DNA from: Lepidostoma basale
Lineage: Eukaryota; Arthropoda; Insecta; Trichoptera; Lepidostomatidae
Direction of reading: 5' to 3'
DNA length: 64,000 nt
Assembly (NCBI GenBank): GCA_022606425.2
Contig: JAHDVF020000432.1
Location: 434,001 to 498,000, forward strand
Shown here: positions 21,430 through 31,450 of the stretch, piece after piece
Layout: each line of letters begins with the position of its first letter
Position numbering within the stretch: the first letter of the stretch is position 1
Position numbers and translations under genes: made by a program
Notes under the pieces: model-generated
What the model saw: the letters and a program-made list of their open reading frames with translations, nothing else
The model's database searches: none
Told to the model about the DNA's origin: nothing

Positions 21430-21757
21430 TTATATTTTCCACCTTTAATATTTTCTCGTTCTTTCAATTAAAATATTTAGATACCTAACTCAATTTCAGC
21501 AAGAATTTCAAAATTATATCAAAGAAATTATTCAAATTGACATAGGAACAAATACACATAAAGATTCGAAAAATCACGACAATTTGACATTAGATATATT
21601 ATTGTAACACCTGATGATGTCAACATAAGTTCATGAAACAGCTGTCACGTAAAATAAAATTCAATTTTGATACAAAAGCAAAGTTATATAATTTAACAGT
21701 TTTAAAATATTGAGGTATCATATTGTTTCGGCCAAAACAATGGACTATTTAAGAAAA
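21430..21757 (+). repeat. family I repeat with possible PLE ORF C-terminus
   Basis: The frame QEFQNYIKEIIQIDIG...THKDSKNHDNLTLDILL runs open from about 21500 to a TAA at 21604-21606. The hammerhead motif follows at once (21605-21650): CTGATGA, stem GTCAAC with a mutated partner, GAAACAGCTGTCACG. The AT-rich body ends caatggactatttaa. The open frame right up to the motif is the best hint of the autonomous parent. Confidence 0.6.
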
Positions 21758-21884
21758 CATGTAATACGAAATAACGTGTTACAAGTAAGGGTTTGTAATT
21801 GAATCTGCTGGTACCTTATCCATTGTGGGATATATATTCTATGATAACAATAGTTTTTTTAGACTTGACTTGGACTTGGATCTT

Positions 21885-22302
21885 CTGGCATACAGAGGTT
21901 TCAGCTTTTGGGGCTATTCCTCTTACGTCTGATAGGAACATTGTTGGAAGATGATTTGATGGGTTGTTGGTCTATGCGGAGGCATAATTTGTGTGACCCG
22001 GAGTGTTCCTCTGAAGCAGCGTCAATTTTGGGCGTTTGTGGCGACTGGAGGTGTTTGGGTCGTAATTTGGGAGGTCCTTTATTGTTGTAACTTTCGGCAA
22101 GTTTCAGAATGAATTCATCTATCATCGGGATTCCCGATTCTAGGTGCAGTTGTGTGATCCTGACCATGAAGGCGCACCAAGCGATAAACGGATAGCCTTA
22201 TTTTGCAGGATTTGGAGTTTTCGTATGTGACTCGAAGCTGCATAGACCCAGATTCGGCGCTGCGTAAGTGAAGATCGGCCTTATGACCGTTTTGTGTATC
22301 AG
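21885..22302 (-). pseudogene. jockey-like element, 3' half
   Basis: Minus strand encodes the C-terminal region of a jockey-clade RT ORF: RITQLHLESGIPMIDEFILKLAESY, then the tail with S.NNVPIRRKRNSPKS. Before it is the VIRPIFTYAAP.WVYAASSH...LQILQNKAIRLSLGAP segment with deletions. It is the downstream part of the element interrupted by the CR1-like insertion. Confidence 0.85.
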
Positions 22303-22308
22303 GAGTTT

Positions 22309-24320
22309 AATCAAATCAAATCAAATCAAATCAGTTTATTTTCTCAAAAGACATTACAAACATTTTTTATAGTTTAAGGCATCTATTGAGAACAGGTAAA
22401 ACATAAGGAATATATAATACCAGGAACGCATGAGAGATGGTTCGACATTAGGAATACAAAATACTCTCCAAAGTCAAGAGTATTTGTCTTCTGAATGTAC
22501 TTTCACGAATATGAAAGACATCGATCTCCGAAGCGATCATGTTCAGCAGTTTGATTGCTCTCCCCACCGGCATCACCAGAGGCAGGTTGGTTCTGCATGC
22601 TGGGAGATAAAACAGTCTGTGCTGACGCTGTCGAAGATAGCCATCCGGAACATAAAGATGGATAGCCTCCAAGATGACGGAGTTCTCAAAGAATCCCCTG
22701 ATAAGTCTGAAGAAATGGGTAAGTGTGCACCCATCCCTTCTTATCTGTAAACTATTGGTCCCCAGCATGCCCAAGAGGAATGCAGTGGGATAAAGCCACG
22801 GATAGCTACCAAACTCCCTCATGTAGAGATATCTCAGAAATCTTTTCTGAACCCTCTCCAACATGAGCGAGTATCTCGCCTCGTGGGGACTCCATATCAC
22901 CGAGCCACACTCGAGCCGGCTCCGGACCAGTGAGTTGTACAAAATTCGCAAAACATAGGGATTCTTGAAAACTCTACCAGTTCGGAGAATAAATCCCAAC
23001 ATTTTCAGTGCAACTCCACATATTCTCTCGATGTGAGCATGGAAAGTCAGCCTACTTTCATAAACGATACCAAGATCCTTTATCGTTGAAACACGCTTAA
23101 GTTGCTGGTTATCCATTGTGTATCTGTAATAAACAGTACGCAATGCTCTCGTAAAAGATAAAATTACGCATTTTGAGATATTGAAATAAATTTGATTGGT
23201 TTTACTCCAGCGGACGATATTATTTATATCTGACTGGAGATGGAGGCAATCTTCGGGGCTTTTTATTTCAAGGAATAATTTAAGATCATCTGCAAATAAA
23301 AGAAATCGCGAAAATTGTATAACCCTCGCGACATCATTAATGAAGATGGTGAAGAGGAGTGGACCAAGGTTTGAGCCCTGTGGCACTCCGGAATATACGG
23401 GAAAAAGTGCAGATTGAAATATACCGTATGAGGCAAACTGTTTCCTTTCCCTCAGGTAGCTAATAAAAAATAAAACCAACTTAGAAGAGAAACCAATTTC
23501 CGACAGCTTTCGCAGAAGTACATCATGGTTGACGGTAACAAAGGCTTTAGAAAAGTCATTATAAGAGCAGTCAACCTGGTGACCATTGTCCAAAGCCCTT
23601 GGCACATATTCTGTGAAAATCATAAGATTGGTTTCAGTAGAGCGCCCCTTCCTGAATCCGTGTTGTTCTGGAATTATGAAGGGTTCAACTCTAGGGAGAA
23701 TCATTTTATAAATAATAGATTCGAAGAGTTTGGCCGGAGCAGACAGTATTGCTACAGGTCTGTAGTTTTCAACTGATTCTCTCGGGCCGCTCTTGAAGAT
23801 GGGACTGATCTTGGAGATTTTCCACAAATCGGGAAAGGTATCAGTATTTACTGAGAGGTTGAAAATGAAGTGGAGAGGAAGTACCAAAAATTCAGAGCAT
23901 CCTTTTAAAAAGAAGATAGGAAGAAAATCAGGGCCAATTGAATGCGAATTTTTCATGGCTTGAATTGAAATTTTTATGTCTGAGATGTCAATTTGACTGA
24001 CAACATTGAAGCTATGAGTAGTATCGGCACTCGAATTGGTCACATCGTTATGATTTAGCCGCGGGGGAATATTGCTATAGACAGATAGGAAGTGCTTAGC
24101 GAATGCATTCGCTATATCGGCACCTCGAACCTCTCTATCCCCATGCATCATGGTGTTTATCATGCCACCATCTTTGCGTAAGCTTTTGACGTAGTTCCAA
24201 AAAGATTTGGGATCGTCCATGAGATTACCCTCAATGGTGCCCACATATGTTCGAAAGGCCAATCGGACACTGCGAACCACCATCGAGCGGTAGTGACTGA
24301 ATTGTTCATACTCACCACGA
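22309..24320 (-). mobile_element. CR1-like non-LTR element, 5'-truncated, 2.0 kb
   Basis: Inserted into the jockey copy: GAGTTT is present once on each side (22303-22308 and 24321-24326), and the jockey sequence continues across. On the minus strand the 3' end is a (TTGAT)n tail (22309-22334 in plus view), typical of CR1-group elements, preceded by a short 3' UTR. The 5' end starts just upstream of the RT domain, so the endonuclease is lost. Confidence 0.88.
22448..24320 (-). CDS. CR1-like reverse transcriptase, intact RT frame
   Basis: About 620 residues open without a stop. Visible RT landmarks in order: NYRPVAIL (finger), EQHGFRKGRSTETNL, then YNDFSKAFVTVNHDVLL (motif A region, with Asp), SGVPQGSNLGPLLF (motif B), FLLFADDLKLF (catalytic FADD), KTNQIYFNISKC and IKDLGIVYESRLTF. 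The C-terminal block (NLPLVMPVGRAIKLLN) is shared with every CR1-like fragment here. Motif A shows AF rather than AYD-type spacing, so I cannot confirm full catalytic competence. No endonuclease or RNase H. The frame actually continues upstream into 24361 through jockey sequence (MLARNSKLSID), a chance fusion. Confidence 0.88.
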
Positions 24321-24326
24321 GAGTTT

Positions 24327-24500
24327 TTGTCGATGCTTAGTTTACTGTTTCTAGCTAACATCGGGTAGAGGGCTGAGCTTGCTTAGCGAGCTTATTTGTA
24401 ATGTGTGGCCTCCATGTCAGCTAGAATCCAAGGTTACCCCAAGGTATTTGATTGTTTCAGTCAAAGGGCCGTCTTGGCTGAACATTTTTATGTGGGAATG
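24327..24500 (-). pseudogene. jockey-like element, part upstream of the CR1 insertion
   Basis: Minus strand: HIKMFSQDGPLTETIKYLGV, TLDS, WRPHITNK, then a deletion, MLARNSKLSID up to the CR1 junction. Homologous to 63421-63545 on the plus strand, where the same region is uninterrupted. Confidence 0.85.
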
Positions 24501-24789
24501 TTATGAGGAATTTGACACTTAGCGTAAGAAAAATACTAAAATAAGAAGTACTTAAATTGCGCCTTGGAATAATTAATTTTACTAAATGGGGGCACAGTAG
24601 ATGTTTTTTTATTTTTTATTTATTCATTTATAAACATACAATAATAATATTGTATTCCCATGAGTTGAAAACTCATTATGGGACAGGTTACGCAATATAT
24701 GAACAAAGAATTCAATGATTCAAATTATCACTGGAAGAAATGCGAGTAAAATGCGGTATAGTACGTTAGTTGTAATAAGAAATAAGAAG
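24501..24789. other. no recognisable gene
   Basis: AT-rich, unassigned. Confidence 0.35.
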
Positions 24790-25450
24790 TACGTTAGTTG
24801 CTAACCATCATACCATTTCCCCGGAGGCGTAGGCAGAGAGGATAGATCGCCACAATGCTCTGTCCTGGCATATCTCTCAGGCTTCGGGCATGCACGCACG
24901 TCGATTATTCCGACTTCGAATGTGGCCGCCTTTTAGTAATTGATTAATTTAGTCATGCCATGTTTTCCTTGGTCGTCCTCGGCTTCTTTTAACACTCACG
25001 CTGCTTGTGTACAACTTTTTAACCATTCTACTCATCCATTCGTTCCATACGTCCAAACCATCTCAGGGATCCTTTTTTAATTTTATCAATGATGCGGTCA
25101 TCTGCCTTACATCTCTTTCTTATTTCATCGTTCGGTATTCTATCATACAACGTTTTCCCGCACATTCTTCTTAGTGATGTCATTTCTACGGCATTTATCC
25201 TGCTTTCATCCTTCTATTGCCAGCTCCAAGTTTCACTTCCATCGGGTTGGCACTAGAACTCCATTGTGTACTGCCATCTTTGCTTCTGTGGATATATTTC
25301 TATTTGCAGTAATGACTTTGAGTGCGCCATTCATTTTATTCCCAGCACCAAACCTTCTTTCGATGTCATTCTCAATTTTTCCGTCTTTTGTAAACAAGCT
25401 TCTCAGATACGCAAATTCAGTAACTTGCTCCAATTTCTCGCCTATCGCAC
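24790..25450 (-). pseudogene. RTE-A2 3' end, 660 bp
   Basis: Open at 25433-25233: EQVTEFAYLRSLFTKDGKIENDIERRFGAGNKMNGALKVITANRN, AKMAVHNGVLVPT. Then frame breaks through RRMCGKTLYDRIPN and the VFTRGRPRK region to a 3' end ggaaatggtatgatggtt; no clear tandem tail. About two-thirds identical in protein to RTE-A. Confidence 0.8.
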
Positions 25451-25647
25451 TTATTGACGTTAGGTGCGCTATGGAGTAATTGATTTTTCAAAACCAGGCC
25501 CATAAATTATTATTATTATGTTTTCGTAGGAACGCTGTTTGTTTACGTAACACTTAATAAAGTATTGCACTAAGGCATCAACACTGTGGAATTCCATATA
25601 ATGCGTTTTTATATTAGTCTTTTTTTGTTTAGTTTTTATTATATTTT

Positions 25648-25687
25648 TACACCTGAAGATGGAGGTATCTTCTGAAACATGTCATGT
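25648..25687 (+). ncRNA. hammerhead-like motif, family III
   Basis: ACAC, CTGAAGA, stem GGAGG/CTTCT, GAAA, CATG, TC, ATGT. The core boxes are canonical; stem II pairs with two G-U wobbles and stem I with one mismatch. A single unpaired U separates box 1 from stem II, as in all families here. Confidence 0.65.
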
Positions 25688-25899
25688 TTTTTAATATTTT
25701 TTTAAAAATCACTAGATTAAACAAAGTTATTTTTAATTTCCTAAGTATATTACTTAAACAAAGCTTCAGTGTTTCAAAATACTGGGAAATGGGAATAGGT
25801 ATATAACAATATGTAGACATAACAATATGTAGACATTAAAAATATTTATTACGAACGAAAATGTCATATTTTTAATAAGTTTTATATTATTTTACGGGA

Positions 25900-26375
25900 C
25901 AACAACAACAAACCATTACGCCGTTTCTCTGAAGGGGCAGGTAAAGAGAATAGACCACCACACTACTCGCTCCTAACACACCTCTCTAGATTTCCTCCAC
26001 ATTCATACACGCACGTCAATCCTTCCGACTTCTAATAAGATCGACCTTTTAAATTTGATTAATTTGGTCATCCCAAGTTTTCCTCGGTCTTCCGCTACCC
26101 CGTACTATATTTACACCGTTAACGTATACCTTCATAACCATTCTTCCTTCATCCGTGCATTTCATATGTCGAAACCAACGCAGTGATCCTTTCGTAATAC
26201 TTTCATCCGCTCTACATTCCTTCCGAATATAAGCATTTGAAATTCTGTCGTACATCGTTTTAGCACACATACGTTTAAGGGATCTAATGTCTACCGAATT
26301 TATTCTGCTCTCATATTTTTTCTGCCAGTTCCATGCTCTACTTCCATATATCAGGGTTGGTACCAACTGCATTGT
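25900..26375 (-). pseudogene. RTE-A 3' end, (GTT)n-tailed
   Basis: Minus strand MQLVPTLIYGSRAWNWQKKYESRIN, KRMCAKTMYDRISNAYIRKECRADES, LRWFRHMKCTDEGRMVMKVYV, then a frame break and a degenerate end with caacaacaac in plus view. Confidence 0.8.
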
Positions 26376-26439
26376 GAACGGACATTTCTGTTTTATTTTA
26401 TGGGAACTACGTGTTTATTGACTTATTTATTATTTCTTG

Positions 26440-26765
26440 AACAATAATGTCAGAAATGAGGACATAAGAGTCAGGACAAAGGTTTCCGATGTTATCAAGA
26501 TGGCCGCAACCCTCAAGTGGCGATGGGCGGGACATGTCGCTCGCGATCCAGATGAAAAGTGGACAAGGCGACTGCTGTGCTGGTGGCCAAGGACGGCAAA
26601 GCGTGGAGTTGGGCGCCCACAGTTGCGTTGGCGCGACGATGTCCGGAGAAGTACGGGAAGTGCCTGGATGCGGATCGCTCAGGATAGAAGAGAATGGAAA
26701 ATGCGAGAGGAAGCCTACGTCCAGGAGTGGACGGTCAATACAGGCTGAAGAAGAAGAAGATGATG
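26440..26765 (+). pseudogene. RTE-E 3' end, (GAA)n-tailed
   Basis: One open frame to 26748: VRTKVSDVIKMAATLKWRWAGHVARDPDEKW, then GRPQLRWRDDVRR, AWMRIAQDRREWKMREEAYVQEW. Then stop and a gaagaagaaga tail. This ending is very common in arthropod RTE-type ORFs. Confidence 0.8.
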
Positions 26766-26887
26766 AAGAACAATAATGTAAAAATCCTTATTAAATAATT
26801 AATATCAATGAAAACTCTGTTTTCTAGAAGTTTTATTATTTGAGTATTTAATATGAATGATATGTTCGCCCGGAGATGGCAGTGTGG

Positions 26888-26889
<2 letters not shown>

Positions 26890-26980
<91 letters not shown>

Positions 26981-26981
26981 T
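26890..26981. repeat. (CT)n microsatellite
   Basis: Pure CT for about 83 bp, then one A interruption and a short rest. Confidence 0.97.
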
Positions 26982-27004
26982 TTTGGGATGATAAGAGGAA
27001 AAAT

Positions 27005-27345
27005 TAAAGTGTTATGAACAAAATAATGCAAGGAACATTTAGATGGTTTGGACACATGAAAGAATGGATAAATGAATCACGAAAGATTAGCAATAAGTAT
27101 ATGTTAACGATGTAAATTGAACTTGAAATAGAGGTAGACCGAGGAAATAGAGGAAAATAGAGGATAACGTGGTATCATCAAATAAATCAAATATTAAATA
27201 TCGGGCACGTGGGGAGTCAGATAAATCGACGTGTGTGCATGACACGATGTATGAATGTTAAGGAAGCGTGATAAACATGTCAGGAAAGAACAGTGTGGTG
27301 GTTCTTTCCTTTTGCCTACACCTTCGGAGAGACGTCGTGATCGTC
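27005..27345 (+). pseudogene. RTE-A 3' end, degraded
   Basis: VMNKIMQGTFRWFGHMK, many indels, insertion of a short duplicated gaggaaatagaggaaaatagag, INQILNIGHVGSQINRRVCMTRCMNV, end gacgtcgtgatcg. Confidence 0.75.
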
Positions 27346-27365
27346 GTCTTTATATTACAGCGGCC

Positions 27366-27418
27366 AGACTGGACCAGTCTGTTGATGCCAGACAGCCTGG
27401 CGAAACCGGTCGCTTTCG
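27366..27418 (+). ncRNA. hammerhead-like motif, family IV
   Basis: Preceded by a gactggaccagtc hairpin. CTGTTGA box, stem GCCAG/CTGGC, GAAACCGGTCGCT. Confidence 0.5.
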
Positions 27419-27424
27419 TAAAAA

Positions 27425-28030
27425 GTAGAAGTAGTTATTAAAAAAATATATATTTCATTATTATTTAAAACTACTTCCATCAAGATATTTCAGTAAAATA
27501 TTTGATTATCTTAAATATTTAGTTTAATGTAGATTTTTTATTATTTTGATTTATTATTTGGAATGACAACCCCTGCAATTCGATTGTAGGGTAAGAATAA
27601 ACATTTACCGTCTTAATTTTCTTCCCCGATTCGTGAAACACACCCCTTCCATTCAACTCCATAACGACATTCGCCTAAAACTTTCGGACGTCTGTGGGGG
27701 ACTCGGCGGAGGGTGGGTTTTAGGGGGTGGAGAAAGAAGCGGATAAGGGAGGGAGGTTATTAGCCAAGTTTTATGATTAGCTTCCAACTTTCTCCGCAGT
27801 TTTAAAGGCTGTCTGAAGCCAAAGACTCGCTATTCAGAAACACTTGTTGTTTCATTAAAGAGATGTTTGAAATTACTGTTTTCGACTAATTATGGTTTGT
27901 TCAACTTTCTCGGGGGATTATATAGCTCTCTATTTATCTGTGATACCCAGAGATTTTGGAATCCAAATCGCGTATCTTGCCAGCACGTCAATTCGTAAAT
28001 CACCTTAAAAATTATTTTGTGAACTTTGAT
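27425..28030. other. no recognisable gene
   Basis: Contains a GC-richer G-rich stretch at 27690-27770 (gtgggggactcggcggagg, gggaggg). No repeats elsewhere in the window match it, so this may be single-copy DNA; no exon supported. Confidence 0.4.
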
Positions 28031-28035
28031 CGTAA

Positions 28036-28084
28036 AATTCGACTGACGTTTCGGTGAACGTTGCGGTCTCCATCTTCAGGGTAT
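28036..28084 (-). ncRNA. hammerhead-like motif, family VI
   Basis: Minus strand: CCTGAAGA, a longer stem II (GGAGA/TTCACC with one A-A mismatch), CGAAACGTCAGTCG. Boxes canonical. Confidence 0.5.
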
Positions 28085-28233
28085 TTACATATATATTTAT
28101 TAGAGACATTTTAAGATTTTTGAAGAATTATATCGTCTTATTCTGGCTATTATATTATTAGAATTATATTGATCATACACTATTGCCCTCTGGCAAAATG
28201 AGATTAAACTCAATGAGCAACTTTGTTCCTCCA

Positions 28234-28424
28234 GACGACCTTCGTGGCAGAGTGGTTACGAGCTCTGACTTCCATGCCGAAGGTCCTGGCTTCGATTCCC
28301 GGCGATGGCAGTGTGATTGTCACACTGTCTTTGGTCTGGTGTAGAATTCACGTGACAATAAAATGGCGATAGATAAAAATTTTATACTGTAATTGGGTCC
28401 AAAAACGACCTGTTGTGTAAAAAA
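28234..28424 (+). mobile_element. tRNA-derived SINE, tail type ii
   Basis: Best A and B boxes in the window: TGGCAGAGTGGTTACGAGC and GGCTTCGATTCCC. The body is intact, then gtaattgggtccaaaaacg and acctgttgtgtaaaa form the type ii tail. Confidence 0.85.
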
Positions 28425-28460
28425 AGGGATGTTTTTAAAATAAATTAGCATACTTGAAAT

Positions 28461-28815
28461 GTGGCTCCATCACTTAGAGTTCCCTGGACAGACATGGTTA
28501 CCAATACCGAAGTCCTGAGGCGAGCTAGAGTTGACAGGGAACTGTTATCAACTAACAAGGTTCGAAAGATCTCACATCTGGGTCATATACTGCGTGGGGA
28601 AAAGTACCACCTTCTCCAACTGATATTGGAGGGGAAAATTGAGGGACGCCGAGGGCCTGGAAGGAGACAAATGTCCTGGCTGCGAAACGTGAGGGAGTGG
28701 ACCGGCATCCGAAGTGTGGAGGAGCTGTTCCGAGCGGCGCAGAACATGGACAGGTTCGCCGAGGTAATCGCCAACGTTGGGGGGACCCGACAGGGCACTT
28801 AAAGAAGAAGAAGCA
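28461..28815 (+). pseudogene. RTE-C2 3' end, (GAA)n-tailed
   Basis: Open frame of 113 residues: RVDRELLSTNKVRKISHLGH, ILRGEKYHLLQLILEGKIEG, RRGPGRRQMSWLRNVREWTG, ELFRAAQNMDRFAEVIANVG. This is the well-known C-terminus of an RTE-like insect family. Stop then aagaagaagaag. The RT core is missing. Confidence 0.85.
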
Positions 28816-29101
28816 TACTTAACTCATTTTGAGAATTTTTAACAATTATGCCCTTGTCTTACCGAAGGTGCGATATGTGGTGGGTAATTATATAATTAAA
28901 TTTCCCCTTACGTACGGAAATGAAGCTTGGAGCTGGCAAAAGTAGAAAGAAAGTAAGGGAAAACGATATATGGTAGAAAGCCGAACGACGAAATAAAGGA
29001 GAAATGTAAAACAGATGGTTGAATCATAAGTAAAATTAAAAAAGGATCCCTGAGATGGTTTGGATATATGGAACGAATGGTCAAAAGAAGAATGGTTAAA
29101 A

Positions 29102-29222
29102 AGTTTTTGTAACACCACAGTTTATTGTTACACCTGATGATGCCAACATCGGTTGGCGAAACAGCTGTCGCGACATTCTCAGTGAATAAAAAGAAATTGT
29201 GATATTACTCGTATAGCAGTTT
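29102..29222 (+). mobile_element. 121-bp family II hammerhead element with 8-bp target duplication
   Basis: GGTTAAAA occurs at 29094-29101 and 29223-29230. The insert has a partial gtaacacca, then the full motif at 29129-29172: CTGATGA, stem GCCAAC/GTTGGC, GAAA, CAGCTG, TC, then a body ending gtatagcagttt. No coding capacity. The size, ribozyme and target duplication fit a non-autonomous retrotransposed PLE-like or retrozyme-like unit. Confidence 0.75.
29129..29172 (+). ncRNA. hammerhead-like motif, family II, intact boxes
   Basis: All boxes present: CTGATGA, 6-bp stem II with ATCG loop, GAAA, self-complementary ACAGCTGT, GTC. Stem I pairing is short and interrupted. Confidence 0.65.
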
Positions 29223-29391
29223 GGTTAAAATGTTGTATAAACACAGCGTGAGTTGAAAGAAAAACTATGGAAGACCAAGGAAAGCGAAGTAGAGAGAAGA
29301 GAAGTATGTAAGGCAAGAACAATGTGGCGGTCCATTATTTCTGCCTACCCCTTTGGAGAAACGGCGTGATGGTAAGTTAGTTAGTTAATTA

Positions 29392-29672
29392 GTTTTTAAA
29401 TAGTCCATTGTTTTGGCCGAAACACTATGATACCTTAACTCTTTAAACTGTTTAATTAAATAACGTTGTTTTATGTATCACAATTGTATTTTAGATTACG
29501 CGACAGCTAAATGTTTTCTCGTTTGTAATGTCTCATTTGTGTATGATGTATAAATAAATAAATAAACTTATGTTGATATCATCAGGTGTTACAATAATAT
29601 CTCAAATGTCAAATTTTCGTCATTTTTCGAATTTTTATGTGTATTTGTTCCTATGTCAATTTGAATCATTTA
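29392..29672 (-). repeat. family I repeat, motif disrupted by a LINE tail
   Basis: The minus-strand family I unit spans the body (ggccaaaacaatggac) to the upstream coding-like region. Its hammerhead (29496-29592) has lost the GAAA region, replaced at ~29509-29567 by a segment ending aaataaataaataaa. That segment resembles the CR1-like subfamily 2 3' UTR at 14965-15000. Confidence 0.7.
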
Positions 29673-29696
29673 ATTAAAATAATAATATTATAATAT

Positions 29697-29885
29697 TATT
29701 CAAATAGACATAGAAAAAAATACACATAAAAGTTCCAAAATACTCAAAAATTTGACATTTGATATATTATTGTAACACCTGATGATGTCAACATAGGTTG
29801 ACGAAACAGCTGTCGCGTAAAATAAAATACAATTGTGATACATGAAACAAAGTTATTTCATTTCACAGTTTAATTTTATCAGTTT
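29697..29885 (+). repeat. family I repeat with intact hammerhead boxes
   Basis: Inverted relative to 29392-29672. Motif at 29774-29818: CTGATGA, stem GTCAAC/GTTGAC, ATAG loop, GAAA, CAGCTG, TC, GCG. Coding-like segment upstream with stops. Confidence 0.75.
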
Positions 29886-29887
29886 AA

Positions 29888-30038
29888 TTTCTGGCGATGA
29901 GGTTCGCAACCCATCACACCGCGTCTCCCGCGGGGCGAAAAGAGAAGGATGAAGTGCCGCATCAGTAAAAGTGTGACAGTTCATTCTTTCTGCCTACCCT
30001 TTCGGGGAGACGGCGTGATGGTTAGTTAGTTAGTTAGT
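29888..30038 (+). mobile_element. short RTE-tailed element, complete
   Basis: Plus strand: tggcgatgaggttcgcaacc, caccgcgtctcccgcggggc, then the RTE-A end and a gttagttagttagtt tail. The best example of the family, about 150 bp. Confidence 0.7.
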
Positions 30039-30039
30039 T

Positions 30040-30430
30040 TATATTTTATTTAATTTAAAGGACGAGTTCTTCATACGCTTTTTTTTCGATTCAACATTTA
30101 ATTTCAAAAATAAAACCATCAAAGTAAAGTACATGACGCGATTCAAATAGCTAATTACCTGCAAATTGTAATTCCAGAGAAATGTAAACACCCTTGAGTG
30201 GATTAGGGTGGTGCGGGTGGGGAGAGGGTGGCAGAAGTTATCCCGCGAGGATTAGGTAGTTAGCTTCCCCTTCCTCTGCTTCTCTCCTCTCCTCTCGCCT
30301 CTCCAGCCACCGGAGCCGGAATTATGAAGAGCTCTCACGGTACGCTGCTTTAGAATCTTGATGAATCGGGCGACTCTTGCCAGAAACAAATTTACTATTT
30401 AAAGATTCAGGGAGGTTCAAGTACACACAA
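30040..30430. other. no recognisable gene
   Basis: Includes a purine/pyrimidine-rich stretch (30195-30310) with tcctctcctctcgcctctcc. Appears single-copy here. Confidence 0.4.
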
Positions 30431-30446
30431 CATATATTTTTCTAAT

Positions 30447-31301
30447 TGTATCTCAATAGAGACGAAGACGCAAACTGGAAACTGAATATGGATGATCAAG
30501 GTGTTTACAGGACTTATGACCTGTCATTGGTTGGGTTAAGCGCACGCTTTATGTAATTACAACATTCCCCATTCCACCATTGTTATGATCATGCATGATA
30601 CATTTTTTGGAAGTTGTATATATACTCCAAACCCATACCTATCTTCACGTGTCAGTTCCAGTTAGCCATCTATGTAGATTTGATTGTACTTATCAATTTT
30701 AAGATTAATCTATACAATCCACCCACTAACGCCATCTATGGAGAATGATTGTTTAGCATTTAGCAAACTACTTTATTAACACAATGCGAAGAGGCTACCG
30801 CCTCCTAGCGCACTGTTTTAGAAGTCGCCTGGAGTATCACTCCTATTTTATACGCCAAAGAATTGACCAGAATAATTACAAATATTTGTGAAATGTATAC
30901 TTATATCTGTATACGAATCGTGGATTTTCACCTGTGGGTGGTTAATTCAAATTTTTTAATTGTATCTCAATAGAGACGAAGACGCAAACTGGAAACTGAA
31001 TATGGATGATCAAGGTGTTTACAGGACTTATGACCTGTCATTGGTTGGGTTAAGCGCACGCTTTATGTAATTACAACATTCCCCATTCCACCATTGTTAT
31101 GAACATGCATGATACATTTTTTGGAAGTTGTATATATACTCCAAATCCATACCTATCTTCACGTGTCAGTTCCAGTTAGCCATCTATGTAGATTTGATTG
31201 CGTCTTCGTCTCTATTGAGATACAATTAAAAAATTTGAATTAACCACCCACAGGTGAAAATCCAGGATTCGTATACAGATATAAGTATACATTTCACAAA
31301 T
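30447..31301. mobile_element. composite R repeat: direct dimer plus inverted end, 15-bp target duplication
   Basis: Unit 1 (30447-30957) and a shortened unit 2 (30958-31197) are nearly identical over ~240 bp in direct orientation. 31198-31301 is the inverted copy of 30888-30985, so the two flank unit 2. ATATATTTTTCTAAT occurs at 30432-30446 and again at 31302-31316. Single target duplication around the whole suggests one insertion event of a rearranged template. No protein coding. Confidence 0.8.
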
Positions 31302-31329
31302 ATATATTTTTCTAATCAATTTGTACCTT

Positions 31330-31450
31330 GAACACGGCTATCCGTGAAATCTGTTTGGTAGAAGATATGGTCAGATGGAGCAGACAACGCAGAAGACACT
31401 GGAATGCGCACGTGCAAGAGGATGGATCCCAGAATCCTACACGTTATGAT
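31330..31450 (+). mobile_element. RTE-B fragment
   Basis: IREICLVEDMVRWSRQRRRHWNAHVQEDGSQ-like translation. Confidence 0.6.

Larger units (their letters stand above)
28905..29390 (+). pseudogene. RTE-A2 3' end interrupted by a hammerhead element
   Basis: 28905-29101 carries the YGNEAWSWQK, KKGSLRWFGYMERM region and 29223-29390 the rest to a (GTTA)n-like tail. The 121-bp insert between them is flanked by GGTTAAAA twice. The uninterrupted sequence is seen at 41630-41650. The second part also has an internal deletion. Confidence 0.8.

Noticed and set aside
24321..24361. Long ORF start in MLARNSKLSID as the true N-terminus of the CR1-like protein
   Set aside because: Those residues belong to the jockey element, as the copy at 63510-63545 shows; the fusion is by insertion.
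26735..27055. Frame containing a long alternating Arg-Glu stretch
   Set aside because: It is a translation of the (CT)n microsatellite, not a protein.
30447..31301. Hammerhead motif inside the R repeat
   Set aside because: I looked on both strands for CTGA.GA with a stem and GAAA and found no convincing match, so its link to PLEs rests on architecture only.
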